From Chryseobacterium lathyri (lineage in GTDB: Bacteria; Bacteroidota; Bacteroidia; Flavobacteriales; Weeksellaceae): a DNA stretch of 64,000 nt. The DNA lies in assembly GCF_030812195.1 (NCBI RefSeq), contig NZ_JAUSSF010000001.1, positions 806,001-870,000 on the forward strand, written 5' to 3'. The notes below the pieces were generated by a model. It was not told the DNA's origin, searched no databases, and worked only from the letters and a program-made list of their open reading frames with translations. Positions 50,983 through 59,634 of the stretch are shown piece after piece (the first letter of the stretch is position 1; each line of letters opens with the position of its first letter). Position numbers and translations under genes: made by a program.

Positions 50983-52794
50983 TTATTTAATATTGATCAT
51001 ATATGAGAGCCCTAAATGGAACCATCTCTGGGGCATTTCAACTCCAAAAGCTTCTGTGTATTTTGTATCTGTCAAATTATTGATCAGTACATATACAGAA
51101 AAATCTTTTTTCGCAAAGCTTAGCTTTTCATCAAGAAGATTATAACTTCCCAGATTCAGTCTTTCATTATACCTGTACACCAGCTCATTCGTGAAATATT
51201 TTAAAAATTTGGTTTCAAGCTTTGCTACAACCTGATGTTTCAGATTATCAAGGGTATACCTTGAAACAAACTCATTAGAAGCACTTATTTTACTGTCCAG
51301 ATAGGTATATCCCGCTGTATATTTCAGCCAGTCAAAAACCCTGTGGCTTAATTCTGCCTCAATTCCTTTTGTATCTATTTTTCCTACATTCTGCGCGTAC
51401 CAGACAGGAGCATTAAACTCCTTCTTCGTCCAGTCGATGGAATTTTCAGAATTTCTCATAAATCCGCTGATCTTTGCCAATATCCTTCCATCCTGATATT
51501 GGTACCCAATTTCAGATGAAACAGCATTTTCAGGAAGCAGATCAGGATTTCCCTGCTCCGTTTTACTTACATAATAAAGATCCGTAAATGTTGGAACCCT
51601 GTGAACTCTTGCAATATTTCCGTAGATCTTATTATTCTGACTGAAATTATATCCTACATCCAAACCGGGATAGAAAAAATTTCCTTCCTTTGAATAATTA
51701 GCCCATGAAATCCCCGGACTGATGTTCAGTTTTTTATCCAGTAATGAAAAATGATGCTCAAAGAAAACCTGCGAGACAAAGCGGTTTCTTTCTCCTAAAT
51801 TGTTACTGGCAAGAAACTCCTTTCTCAGTTCCACACCGACACCGGTAGTTCCCAATCCCCATTGGTAGCTGGAATTCACTTCTCCACCTACATTATTCCC
51901 AATATGCATATTTCTGTAACCATCCGGCTTATTCCTGTCATACAGATACATATCCTGCCCTCTTCTCCAATATACATTCGAGCTTAGTTTCAAATTATCA
52001 AATTTTTGCTGATGCGCTAAGCTTACAATAGAAGCCTGTGTTTCCTCATATTGTTCAGTAGCACTTTTAGAAGCATAAAAACCATTAGCCCCGAATTTCT
52101 TTTCAGAAAACCCTGCCTGCAGCTTCAGATCACCGTTTTTAATGTTCAGTTTACTTTGGTAGAAGACATTTCGGATCTCGTAATCCGTATTGTACATATA
52201 TCCCTGGGATGAGGCAGAATTAGCCTGAAGCGAGTTAGAAAACTTTTCATTTCCCAGCTGTGCATTGAACCCGAAGCCGTAGGTTTCGTAATCTCCGCCT
52301 TCAGCACTTACTTTAACTCTTTTTCCGGGAGTTGTCTTAGTAATGATATTGATAACCCCAGCATAAGCATTCTGTCCAAATCTTCTGGCTGCCGGTCCTT
52401 TGATGATCTCAATTCTTTCCACATCATCCATATCTACAGGGACATTCATGGAGTTGTGGCCGGTTTGGGAATCATTCATTCTTATGCCATTCAGCAACAG
52501 TAACACCTGCTCAAAGGAACTTCCCCGGAAGCCTATGTCACTTTGTACGCCATTAGCTCCTCTCCTTCTGATATCCATTCCGGGAACCTGCTGAAGAACC
52601 TCGTCAATACTTTTCGCAGGAGAATTGGCAATATCTTCTTTCGTAATAACCGTAACATTCTGATTGGCATTTTTATAAGGTGTAGAAATAAATTTCCCCT
52701 GAAATTCAATACTTTCAATATCTGTAGTCTTTTCCTGTGCATGAGCACAAAGCATTGAACCCAATAAAAATATACTTCCAATCTTCTTGATCAT
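50983..52794 (-). CDS. TonB-dependent receptor (BtuB-like)
   Basis: 603 residues from the ATG at 52794 (MIKKIGSIFLLGSMLCAHAQ), chosen because it gives a signal peptide and lies about 45 bases downstream of a consensus promoter; longer frames cross that promoter and a terminator. Plug domain: NVTVITKEDIANSPAKSIDEVLQQVPGMDIRRRGANGVQSDIGFRGSSFEQVLLLLNG-type sequence (~30-140); then a 22-strand barrel ending WFHLGLSYMI. It imports a bulky nutrient, perhaps cobalamin or a metal chelate, using TonB energy. No SusD partner. No riboswitch recognised in the leader. Confidence 0.92.
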   Translation of the reverse strand: MIKKIGSIFLLGSMLCAHAQEKTTDIESIEFQGKFISTPYKNANQNVTVITKEDIANSPAKSIDEVLQQVPGMDIRRRGANGVQSDIGFRGSSFEQVLLLLNGIRMNDSQTGHNSMNVPVDMDDVERIEIIKGPAARRFGQNAYAGVINIITKTTPGKRVKVSAEGGDYETYGFGFNAQLGNEKFSNSLQANSASSQGYMYNTDYEIRNVFYQSKLNIKNGDLKLQAGFSEKKFGANGFYASKSATEQYEETQASIVSLAHQQKFDNLKLSSNVYWRRGQDMYLYDRNKPDGYRNMHIGNNVGGEVNSSYQWGLGTTGVGVELRKEFLASNNLGERNRFVSQVFFEHHFSLLDKKLNISPGISWANYSKEGNFFYPGLDVGYNFSQNNKIYGNIARVHRVPTFTDLYYVSKTEQGNPDLLPENAVSSEIGYQYQDGRILAKISGFMRNSENSIDWTKKEFNAPVWYAQNVGKIDTKGIEAELSHRVFDWLKYTAGYTYLDSKISASNEFVSRYTLDNLKHQVVAKLETKFLKYFTNELVYRYNERLNLGSYNLLDEKLSFAKKDFSVYVLINNLTDTKYTEAFGVEMPQRWFHLGLSYMINIK

Positions 52795-52839
52795 AATAGT
52801 TCCCTTTTTGTTCTTAGTCAGTTTCTTTAATAACGGACC

Positions 52840-52871
52840 CAAAAGTAAGGGAGTTCCCGAAGAAAGACAAA
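52840..52871 (-). promoter_or_regulatory. Promoter of the TonB receptor gene
   Basis: On the minus strand TTTG (52868-52871), 20 bases, TACTTTTG (52840-52847), an exact consensus match. The spacer contains GGGA-GT-TCCC (52849-52858), a likely operator; AGTTCCC recurs just before the start codon. Confidence 0.8.
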
Positions 52872-52887
52872 TGATAGTTATCATAAA

Positions 52888-52918
52888 AAAAGATGCAGTA
52901 GGATATACTGCATCTTTT
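52888..52918 (-). terminator. Strong hairpin upstream of the TonB receptor promoter
   Basis: A 13-bp perfect stem, AAAAGATGCAGTA/TACTGCATCTTTT with loop GGATA, then seven T on the minus strand (only four on plus). It may end an unknown minus-strand transcript or insulate the receptor. Confidence 0.75.
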
Positions 52919-53249
52919 GAGGGTAGTAACTTCATCTTTTTCTCATTAAATGTGTAACAAGATCTCTGAATAACTTTCTCATTTCTATATTACATATTTA
53001 TGAATACAATTTTAAATAATTTTAAAATACAAAACAATAGTTAAATGCAAAAACATAATGAAAATCATAAATTATTTTTTAAATTAATAATTATGAGATT
53101 GTTAATATAATCTTATGGCTGCTAATGGCTTACCTGGCTATTTTTTCCCGGCCACAAATGGAAATATTTTACTTTTGTTGATTTATTTATTATTGAATAT
53201 AATTATCTGGCGACAAATATTTAAACATCTTATTTTCAGTAAAATTTTG

Positions 53250-53272
53250 TAATTTTGTGGGTCTTAATTTTG
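53250..53272 (+). promoter_or_regulatory. Two -7 elements upstream of uvrA
   Basis: TAATTTTG at 53250-53257 and again at 53265-53272. No well-spaced TTTG was found, so either or both may be used. Confidence 0.4.
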
Positions 53273-53314
53273 TGATGAAATAATCATCTTTCCAAACTTT
53301 ACAGGCACTTTATA

Positions 53315-53431
53315 ATGCTGAATTCCTGGATGGATAAAAAACAGTTATCAGAAGGCAGAATTTACGGCAAGAAAACAGTCACACTGGCTACAGATAATTC
53401 TCAGTCAGTATATACTTTTATGAATAAATAA
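53315..53431 (+). CDS. Possible 38-residue peptide upstream of uvrA
   Basis: An ATG-TAA frame downstream of the uvrA promoter elements and ending 3 bases before the uvrA ATG. The product is mixed polar (MLNSWMDKKQLSEGRIYGKK and onward) without signal peptide or membrane helix, and I recognise no family. The tight spacing would fit translational coupling, but it could equally be a fortuitous frame in the leader. Confidence 0.3.
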   Translation: MLNSWMDKKQLSEGRIYGKKTVTLATDNSQSVYTFMNK

Positions 53432-53434
53432 AAC

Positions 53435-56227
53435 ATGACTAAAACAGTAGAAATAGATATAAAAAAACAGATCTTCGTTAAGAATGCCCATCTTAACAAT
53501 CTGAAACATATAGACGTTCTGATCCCGAAAAATAAGCTGATCGTGATCACGGGAGTTTCCGGAAGCGGAAAATCTTCCTTGGCATTTGACACTATTTATG
53601 CAGAAGGACAGAGAAGATATGTGGAAAGTTTAAGTTCTTATGCACGTCAGTTTTTGGGCAAACTGGAAAAACCCAAAGTGGATGATATTAAGGGACTTGC
53701 TCCTTCTATTGCCATTCAGCAGAAAGTGATTTCTTCCAATCCCCGTTCTACGGTAGGAACATCTACGGAAATTTATGATTACATGAAACTTCTTTTTGCA
53801 AGGATCGGGAAAACTTTTTCTCCGGTTTCAGGCGAGGAAGTGAAAAAGGATTCCGTTTCTGACGTGATCGATTTTATCAAAGCTTCAAAAAAAGACACTT
53901 CGTTCCTATTGACTGCTCCTTTGGAATATGATGCAGACAATTTTAAAGAAGCACTGAATGTTTTAAAGCTTGCCGGTTTCACAAGACTTGAGATCAACGG
54001 TAATGTAGCCGGTATTGAAGACCTGGAAAGCTTCGGCTTTACCCCTGAAAAGGGAATGACCATTAATCTTGTGATCGATCGTTTTTCTTATGAAGAAGAC
54101 GAAAGTTTCCTTCAAAGGCTGGCAGATTCTATTCAAATGGCATTTTACGAAGGTCATGGTTATTGTTCACTGAAAAATCCGGATACCGGAAAAGTAAAAG
54201 AATTTTCTAATAAATTTGAGCTGGATGGTATGGAATTTCTTGAGCCAAATGTTCATTTTTTCAGCTTCAATAATCCTTACGGAGCTTGTCCGGCATGTGA
54301 AGGGTACGGAAAAGTAATCGGAATAGATGAAGATCTGGTTATTCCCAATAAAACACTCTCTGTTTATGAGGATGCAGTGGTTGCCTGGAGAGGTGAAAGC
54401 ATGAGTGAATGGAAAAAAGCATTCATTAAAAAGGCGGAAGACTTCCCTATCCACAAACCTTATCACCAGCTGACCAAAGAGCAGAAAAACTTCCTGTGGA
54501 AAGGTGATGGTAAAAGCAGTTTTCCTTCTATTAATAATTTCTTCAAAATGCTTGAAGAAAACCTGTACAAGATCCAGTACCGCGTTATGCTCTCCCGATA
54601 CAGAGGAAAAACACTCTGCCCGACCTGCGAAGGCCTGCGATTACGTGAAGAAACGAACTGGGTAAAAATAGACGGACACAATATCCAGTCTATGATTGAG
54701 CTTCCATTGGATGAATTATATCCTTTAATAGACGGACTGAAACTTTCTGAGCACGATCAGGATGTTGCTAAAAGATTATTGTACGAAATTAAAACCCGTA
54801 TTGAATTTTTATTAAAAGTAGGTTTAGGCTATTTAACCCTGAACAGAACCTCCAATACCCTTTCCGGTGGTGAAAGCCAGAGAATCAACCTTGCCACAAG
54901 CTTAGGAAGTTCACTGGTAGGATCTATCTATATCCTGGATGAACCTTCTATAGGACTTCACTCAAGAGACACCGAAAATCTGATCGGAGTTTTAAAAAAT
55001 CTTCGTGACCTGGGAAATACCGTGATTGTCGTTGAACACGATGAGGATGTTATGAAAGCTGCTGACTATATCATAGATATTGGCCCGGAAGCGGGTTATC
55101 TTGGTGGCGAACTGGTGTTTGCCGGAGATTATAGCGATCTTAAAAATGCAGATACACTTACTTCAAAATATTTAACCGGAAGAATGGAGATTGAAGTTCC
55201 TAAAAAGCGAAGAAAAGCCAAGGAATGGATCCATATCAAAGGAGCAAGACAAAATAATCTAAAAAATATAGACGTAGATGTTCCTCTGGAAAGCCTAACA
55301 GTGATCTCAGGAGTTTCCGGAAGCGGAAAATCTACGCTGATGAAGGAAATTTTAACCAATGATATCCAGATCCAGCTCGGAATGGGTGGCAAAAAAGGAG
55401 ATTACGACTCTGTGGAATTTCCAAAGAAACTGATTAAAAATATTGAACTCATCGATCAGAACCCAATCGGGAAATCTTCACGATCCAATCCTGTTACTTA
55501 CCTGAAAGCATATGATGACATCAGAGATCTTTTTGCCAAACAGAAAGTTTCAAAAATGATGGGTTATAAGCCTAAGCATTTCTCTTTCAACGTAGACGGC
55601 GGAAGATGTGATGAATGCAAAGGCGAGGGCGTGATCAATGTATCCATGCAGTTCATGGCAGATATTGAGCTTGAATGTGAAGTATGTAAAGGAACACGTT
55701 TCAAAAACGAGATCCTGGAAGTGAAATTTGATGAAAAAAGCATTTCCGATATTCTTCATATGACTGTGGATGAAGCATTGGAATTCTTTAAAGACAACAA
55801 TGAAGAAAAAATCGTCACAAAACTGAGACCGCTGCAGGAGGTTGGTTTAGGCTATCTGCAGCTGGGACAGAGCTCTTCTACTCTTTCCGGCGGTGAAGCA
55901 CAGCGTGTAAAACTGGCCTCATTCCTTGTGAAAGGAGTTACAACAGATAAAACCCTGTTTATTTTTGATGAGCCTTCTACAGGACTTCATTTTCATGATA
56001 TCCAGAAATTACTGAAATCCCTGCAGGCATTGATTGATCTCGGACATTCTGTAATCGTTATTGAACATCAGCCGGATATTATCAAATCTGCGGATTATAT
56101 TATAGACATTGGTCCTGAAGCTGGGAAATATGGTGGCGAGGTTGTTTTTGCCGGAACTCCGGAAGACCTGGCAAAAGATAAAAAATCGCATACCGCGAAA
56201 TACATCAAGGAAAAGCTTGAAAACTAA
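53435..56227 (+). CDS. uvrA: UvrABC excinuclease subunit A
   Basis: 930 residues. Two ABC modules: Walker A GVSGSGKSS (40-48) and GVSGSGKST (about 625), signatures NTLSGGESQRINLA and STLSGGEAQRVKLA, Walker B YILDEPSIGLH and FIFDEPSTGLH. Zinc sites: CPACEGYG (~285), CPTCEG (~395) and CDECKGEG with CEVCKG (~725-750). As a dimer it detects bulky DNA lesions and loads UvrB. A single gene with its own terminator. Confidence 0.98.
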   Translation: MTKTVEIDIKKQIFVKNAHLNNLKHIDVLIPKNKLIVITGVSGSGKSSLAFDTIYAEGQRRYVESLSSYARQFLGKLEKPKVDDIKGLAPSIAIQQKVISSNPRSTVGTSTEIYDYMKLLFARIGKTFSPVSGEEVKKDSVSDVIDFIKASKKDTSFLLTAPLEYDADNFKEALNVLKLAGFTRLEINGNVAGIEDLESFGFTPEKGMTINLVIDRFSYEEDESFLQRLADSIQMAFYEGHGYCSLKNPDTGKVKEFSNKFELDGMEFLEPNVHFFSFNNPYGACPACEGYGKVIGIDEDLVIPNKTLSVYEDAVVAWRGESMSEWKKAFIKKAEDFPIHKPYHQLTKEQKNFLWKGDGKSSFPSINNFFKMLEENLYKIQYRVMLSRYRGKTLCPTCEGLRLREETNWVKIDGHNIQSMIELPLDELYPLIDGLKLSEHDQDVAKRLLYEIKTRIEFLLKVGLGYLTLNRTSNTLSGGESQRINLATSLGSSLVGSIYILDEPSIGLHSRDTENLIGVLKNLRDLGNTVIVVEHDEDVMKAADYIIDIGPEAGYLGGELVFAGDYSDLKNADTLTSKYLTGRMEIEVPKKRRKAKEWIHIKGARQNNLKNIDVDVPLESLTVISGVSGSGKSTLMKEILTNDIQIQLGMGGKKGDYDSVEFPKKLIKNIELIDQNPIGKSSRSNPVTYLKAYDDIRDLFAKQKVSKMMGYKPKHFSFNVDGGRCDECKGEGVINVSMQFMADIELECEVCKGTRFKNEILEVKFDEKSISDILHMTVDEALEFFKDNNEEKIVTKLRPLQEVGLGYLQLGQSSSTLSGGEAQRVKLASFLVKGVTTDKTLFIFDEPSTGLHFHDIQKLLKSLQALIDLGHSVIVIEHQPDIIKSADYIIDIGPEAGKYGGEVVFAGTPEDLAKDKKSHTAKYIKEKLEN

Positions 56228-56232
56228 ATATC

Positions 56233-56262
56233 AATAGAGAGCCAGATGGCTCTCTATTTTTT
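56233..56262 (+). terminator. Terminator of uvrA
   Basis: An 11-bp stem, ATAGAGAGCCA/TGGCTCTCTAT with a 2-base loop, and seven T. Confidence 0.92.
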
Positions 56263-56403
56263 TATAGTCATGTAAATTTTCTTAATCATTCACTTACAAA
56301 ATAGCTTTACTTAATATAAGTTTCTCTAAATTTTAATCAAACGTTATTCAAACATAATTTTTATCTTCGAAAAACAACTTTCTTTAAAATATGAACGAAC
56401 AGT

Positions 56404-57168
56404 ATGAACTATAAAATTTTATCCGCTCCTATTCTTATTCTGTCATTGTATAGTTGCACATCTAAAAAGATGATCAATTCTAATGTGACCTATGGAACAA
56501 AACTGGATACATTGACCTTATTTGATAATAGCCGGAACCGAAAAATTCCTGTTGCAGTATACAGCCCGAAAACAGATAAAAAAATCCCCTCACAACAGAT
56601 CATTATCTTTAGTCATGGGTATGGAGCCAATAAAGGTCACGATTATTTTGTTTATTCTTATTTAACTGAAAAACTGGCTTCGAAAGGATATTTTACAGTA
56701 AGCATTCAGCATGAGCTTCCAACTGATGAACTGCTTCCTGTAGAAGGAAATCTTCAGGCAGTAAGAATGCCCTTCTGGGAACGGGGTTCTGAAAACATTT
56801 TATTTGTTTTGAATGAGCTTAAAAAGACCCGACCAGATCTTGACTATAAACACCTGACGCTGATCGGGCATTCCAACGGCGGAGATATGACTGCTTTATT
56901 TGCCAGCAAGCATCCTGATCTTGTCTATAAGATTATTACTATGGATAACCGGAGGATGTACCTTCCAAGAACTTCTCACCCTAAAATATATACTCTGCGC
57001 TCTAATGACTATCCCGCTGATAAAGGCGTTCTTCCGTCACCTGAAGAACAGGGAAAATACAAAATCACAGTACAGCTTACCGATATCAATCACGGGCATA
57101 TGGATAATAAAGGAAGTGATAAGGAAAAAGACTATCTTGGAAATATCATTTTAAAATATATTGAATAA
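56404..57168 (+). CDS. Alpha/beta hydrolase lipoprotein
   Basis: 254 residues. Lipobox ends at Cys18 (LYSC). The hydrolase fold is visible as IIIFSHGYGANKGHDYF (oxyanion region), nucleophile elbow GHSNGG with Ser157, DNRRMYLP and a terminal DINHGHMD with the catalytic His. Length and layout match small esterase/dienelactone-hydrolase-like proteins. It would act in the periplasm or on the outer membrane on an ester or amide, substrate unknown. Single gene; 12 bases after its stop lies a hairpin of DnaA-box sequence. Confidence 0.88.
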   Translation: MNYKILSAPILILSLYSCTSKKMINSNVTYGTKLDTLTLFDNSRNRKIPVAVYSPKTDKKIPSQQIIIFSHGYGANKGHDYFVYSYLTEKLASKGYFTVSIQHELPTDELLPVEGNLQAVRMPFWERGSENILFVLNELKKTRPDLDYKHLTLIGHSNGGDMTALFASKHPDLVYKIITMDNRRMYLPRTSHPKIYTLRSNDYPADKGVLPSPEEQGKYKITVQLTDINHGHMDNKGSDKEKDYLGNIILKYIE

Positions 57169-57180
57169 CAACCAGTTACA

Positions 57181-57210
57181 AACTTATCCACAAAAAATTG
57201 TGGATAAGTT
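57181..57210. other. Hairpin made of two opposed DnaA boxes
   Basis: AACTTATCCACAA and TTGTGGATAAGTT form a perfect 13-bp inverted repeat around AAAA. Each arm contains TTATCCACA, the consensus DnaA box, in opposite orientation. It may bind DnaA, or it may simply be the terminator of the upstream hydrolase gene, though the T-run is poor on the plus strand. Confidence 0.55.
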
Positions 57211-57341
57211 GTGAATTTTAACATTAAATTTATGTTTTGTATTAAAAATAGTACTACATTTACTATGTAATACAACTGAAATGAAATCATTTTTTGCTTT
57301 TTTCAGCTTTGAAATTGCAATTAAATTTGAAATAAAAATTT

Positions 57342-57370
57342 AAGCACAGCATTGTCGGCTGTGCTTTTTT
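57342..57370 (+). terminator. Terminator of a possible small transcript
   Basis: AAGCACAGC/GCTGTGCTT with a 7-base loop and six T; it begins at the stop of a 20-codon frame. Confidence 0.8.
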
Positions 57371-57410
57371 ATTGTTGTCTAATTAAAAAAATGAGATGTA
57401 TTTATCTACT

Positions 57411-57441
57411 GGATCCGCTCCTAAAGAGCGGATTCTTTTTT
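57411..57441 (+). terminator. Second terminator in the same gap
   Basis: GGATCCGCTC/GAGCGGATTC with a 5-base loop and six T. Confidence 0.82.
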
Positions 57442-57533
57442 ATACCCATCTGTTCCTAAATACAACCATTTGGAGCCATAACTATGAAAAATTTTTATTT
57501 ATTTAAATTAATTAGTATTTTTATTTTTTCCAT

Positions 57534-57605
57534 GGCCTCATAGTTCAACGGATAGAATAGAAGTTTCCTAAACTTTAGATCCAGGTTCGATTCCTGGTGA
57601 GGCCA
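57534..57605 (+). tRNA. tRNA-Arg (anticodon CCT)
   Basis: A 72-base cloverleaf: acceptor GGCCTCA/TGAGGCC, D-arm GTTC/GAAT, anticodon stem GAAGT/ACTTT with loop TTCCTAA giving CCT, 4-base variable loop, T-arm CCAGG/CCTGG with TTCGATT, discriminator A. CCA is not encoded. It reads AGG codons. Confidence 0.97.
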
Positions 57606-57702
57606 CAATATTTGAATAATTTCGGACGCTGAAAGCCGGATAAGCTTTATCATAATTATATGCAACCTTTAAGCTGGACAAGTAGCAAACTTTCCAACTT
57701 TA

Positions 57703-58530
57703 TTATTTTTCAGGTATTTTCATCACGTTTATAAAATCCTCCCGCATCACTTTAGTCATCTGTTTTGCAATAGTAGTACTAGGCCAAAGTAGGCGGGCAC
57801 CGACAGCCGAGTAATCCCCGGCATTACTGCAGCTGGAGTATGCGAAACCCGACCCTCCGCCAGCTCCATCATTCAGAGTACACATCACTTCATATTTGTG
57901 CTGATAAACGTTCCGGTCATAATTATTGAAGTCAATTACTTCACCATTCCATACAGCTTTATTTGCTTTCCATAATCTGAACATGGAGATGACAGCCTCT
58001 CTATCCTCCTCGGCATAAGCAGATACATCCGGTTCCAGATCAGTATCTATATTCAGAATTTTACAGATATCCTCGTAGCTGTTTATTTCTGATTTGAAAT
58101 TCATTGAACTTAGTTTTAATGATCCATTATCTGTTTTTATTATTTTTTCAGGTATTTTCATTACATTCATAAAATCCTGCTGCATCACCTTAATGACATG
58201 TTTTGCTATGGTAATACCTGGCCAAAGGAGACGGGCACCCGCATGGCTTCTGCTGCTGACAGGACGGTAAGTAAAGTACATTAAACCCGAATCCGGATCA
58301 GTCTCATCACCCAGATCACATAAAGTTTCATATTTCTCCTGATCGTCGTTATTGAAATCAATTATTTCACCATTCCATGCTGTTTTATTTGCATTCCACA
58401 ATCTAAACAGAGAAACAGCCGCCTTTTTATCCTCTCCGTCATAGGCAGATACATCTGGTTCTAGCTCTGGATGTATATTCAGAATTTTACAGATATCTTC
58501 ATAACTGTTCACTTCTGCTTCAAAATTCAT
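57703..58530 (-). CDS. Tandemly duplicated protein of a phage-associated-like family, two copies fused
   Basis: 275 residues made of two ~133-residue copies. Copy 1 (1-129) starts MNFEAEVNSYEDICKILNI; copy 2 starts at an internal Met (codon at 58104) with MNFKSEINSYEDICKILNI. Both contain PDVSAY, a FRLW-x-ANK-x-xWNGE stretch, IDFNN, GARLLWP and end near NVMKIPEK. SYEDICKxLxI with a later GxRLxxPSxxxAxxxxKxxxxxF pattern resembles uncharacterised proteins common in Bacteroidota prophages (recognition from memory, not tested). The linker between copies exists only because copy 1 has six A where copy 2 has five before TAATAA, so the stop is lost. Confidence 0.7.
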   Translation of the reverse strand: MNFEAEVNSYEDICKILNIHPELEPDVSAYDGEDKKAAVSLFRLWNANKTAWNGEIIDFNNDDQEKYETLCDLGDETDPDSGLMYFTYRPVSSRSHAGARLLWPGITIAKHVIKVMQQDFMNVMKIPEKIIKTDNGSLKLSSMNFKSEINSYEDICKILNIDTDLEPDVSAYAEEDREAVISMFRLWKANKAVWNGEVIDFNNYDRNVYQHKYEVMCTLNDGAGGGSGFAYSSCSNAGDYSAVGARLLWPSTTIAKQMTKVMREDFINVMKIPEK

Positions 58531-58629
58531 ATTTAATTAGCTTAATGGTTAAAGTAGCCTGTTTCTTTTCTCTCAGTATTCCCCCAATTATTAATAATCA
58601 CCGTTATTGCTCACACTATGAAATATATT

Positions 58630-59550
58630 TCAATTAAATGACTCTCTGTAGCTTAAAGGAGTTTTTTCTGTTTTCTTTTTAAACAGTTTATTAAAAGACT
58701 GCGGATGCTCAAATCCTAAAGCATAAGCTACTTCGGACACAGAAAAGCTCGTTGCTGTAAGATATTCCTTAGCTTTTTCGATCAGTTTTTCATGAATATG
58801 CTGTTGGGCATTCTGTCCCGTAAGATTCCGGAGCATATCACTCAGGTAATGGGGTGAAAGGTTCATCTCCGAGGCCAGGAATTCTACGGTGGGAAGACCT
58901 TTGTTCAATGTTTCCTGCCTGTTAAAATAATTATCCAAAATGAGCTCCATTTTAGATAAAAGATCACTGTTGACTGTTTTTCTTGTGATAAACTGTCTTT
59001 TATAAAAACGATTGCTGTAATTCAGCAGAACTTCAATATAGGAAACAATAACATCCTGGCTCATCTCATCAATAGCTGTATTCAGCTCATTTCTGATATT
59101 ATCCAGCAATCCGGTTATGATTGTTTTTTCCTGATCAGATAGATGCAGGGCCTCGTTGGTATCATAAGAAAAGAACCCGAACTTTTTGATATTCTTGGCC
59201 AAAGAATAGGTCCGTATAAAATCCGGATGTACCAGCAGCGTATATCCACAGTATTCCGCATCTGCATCCGTATTGGTAGAAAGAATCTGTCCCGGTGCCG
59301 TAAACATCATTCCTCCTTCATTGAAATCATAGTATCCCTGTCCGTACCCGATTTTTCCATGTTCAGAAAATTTATAGGAAATTTTATAAAAGTTCAGATG
59401 AAAGCTTCTGTTCAGGAATTCCTTATTCACAATCATTTTTGTATTATCTACCAGGCTTACTAATGGATGAAGCGGTTTGGGAAGTTTCAGCAGATTGTGA
59501 AGCTCCGATATGGACGAAATTTTCATAGGTGTATTATCTTTCTTTTCCAT
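58630..59550 (-). CDS. AraC family transcriptional regulator
   Basis: 306 residues. An N-terminal cupin-like sensing half (~20-170, FNEGGMMFTAPGQIL) and a C-terminal AraC/XylS domain with two helix-turn-helix units: VEFLASEMNLSPHYLSDMLRNLTG and FSVSEVAYALGFEHPQSFNKLFKKKTEKTPLSYR. The SDR gene lies upstream on the same strand 84 bases away, and direct repeats suitable for an AraC protein lie in that gene's promoter region. A start 24 bases later (MKISSISEL) is also possible. Confidence 0.93.
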   Translation of the reverse strand: MEKKDNTPMKISSISELHNLLKLPKPLHPLVSLVDNTKMIVNKEFLNRSFHLNFYKISYKFSEHGKIGYGQGYYDFNEGGMMFTAPGQILSTNTDADAEYCGYTLLVHPDFIRTYSLAKNIKKFGFFSYDTNEALHLSDQEKTIITGLLDNIRNELNTAIDEMSQDVIVSYIEVLLNYSNRFYKRQFITRKTVNSDLLSKMELILDNYFNRQETLNKGLPTVEFLASEMNLSPHYLSDMLRNLTGQNAQQHIHEKLIEKAKEYLTATSFSVSEVAYALGFEHPQSFNKLFKKKTEKTPLSYRESFN

Positions 59551-59634
59551 GACATAAATGTATTAAATATTTAGCTTAAAAGAAAAGACAGCACAAATAA
59601 AAGCTATTTATGCTGTCTGATATTTAAAATTATC

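Larger units (their letters stand above)
52795..53434. other. Long intergenic region between the TonB receptor gene and uvrA
   Basis: A 640-base AT-rich stretch. It holds the receptor's promoter (52840-52871), a strong hairpin (52888-52918) with no obvious gene to terminate, a GC-richer island at about 53114-53157 with repeated AGCCA on the minus strand, two -7 elements for uvrA, and a 38-codon frame ending 3 bases before uvrA. Confidence 0.6.
57211..57533. other. Gene-free stretch with two strong terminators
   Basis: No long frame. Two terminator hairpins lie 40 bases apart (57342 and 57411), each preceded by a very short frame: 57281-57343 (20 codons) and 57391-57459 (22 codons, overlapping its hairpin). 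A TACATTTA near 57255 resembles a -7 element. These look like one or two small transcripts. Confidence 0.45.

Noticed and set aside
52795..52935. A 47-codon N-terminal extension of the TonB receptor
   Set aside because: It would cross a strong terminator hairpin and the consensus promoter, and would bury the signal peptide that starts at 52794.
52795..53000. Cobalamin or TPP riboswitch in front of the TonB receptor
   Set aside because: I looked for the B12-box and TPP core sequences and saw neither; the promoter also leaves only about 40 bases of leader.
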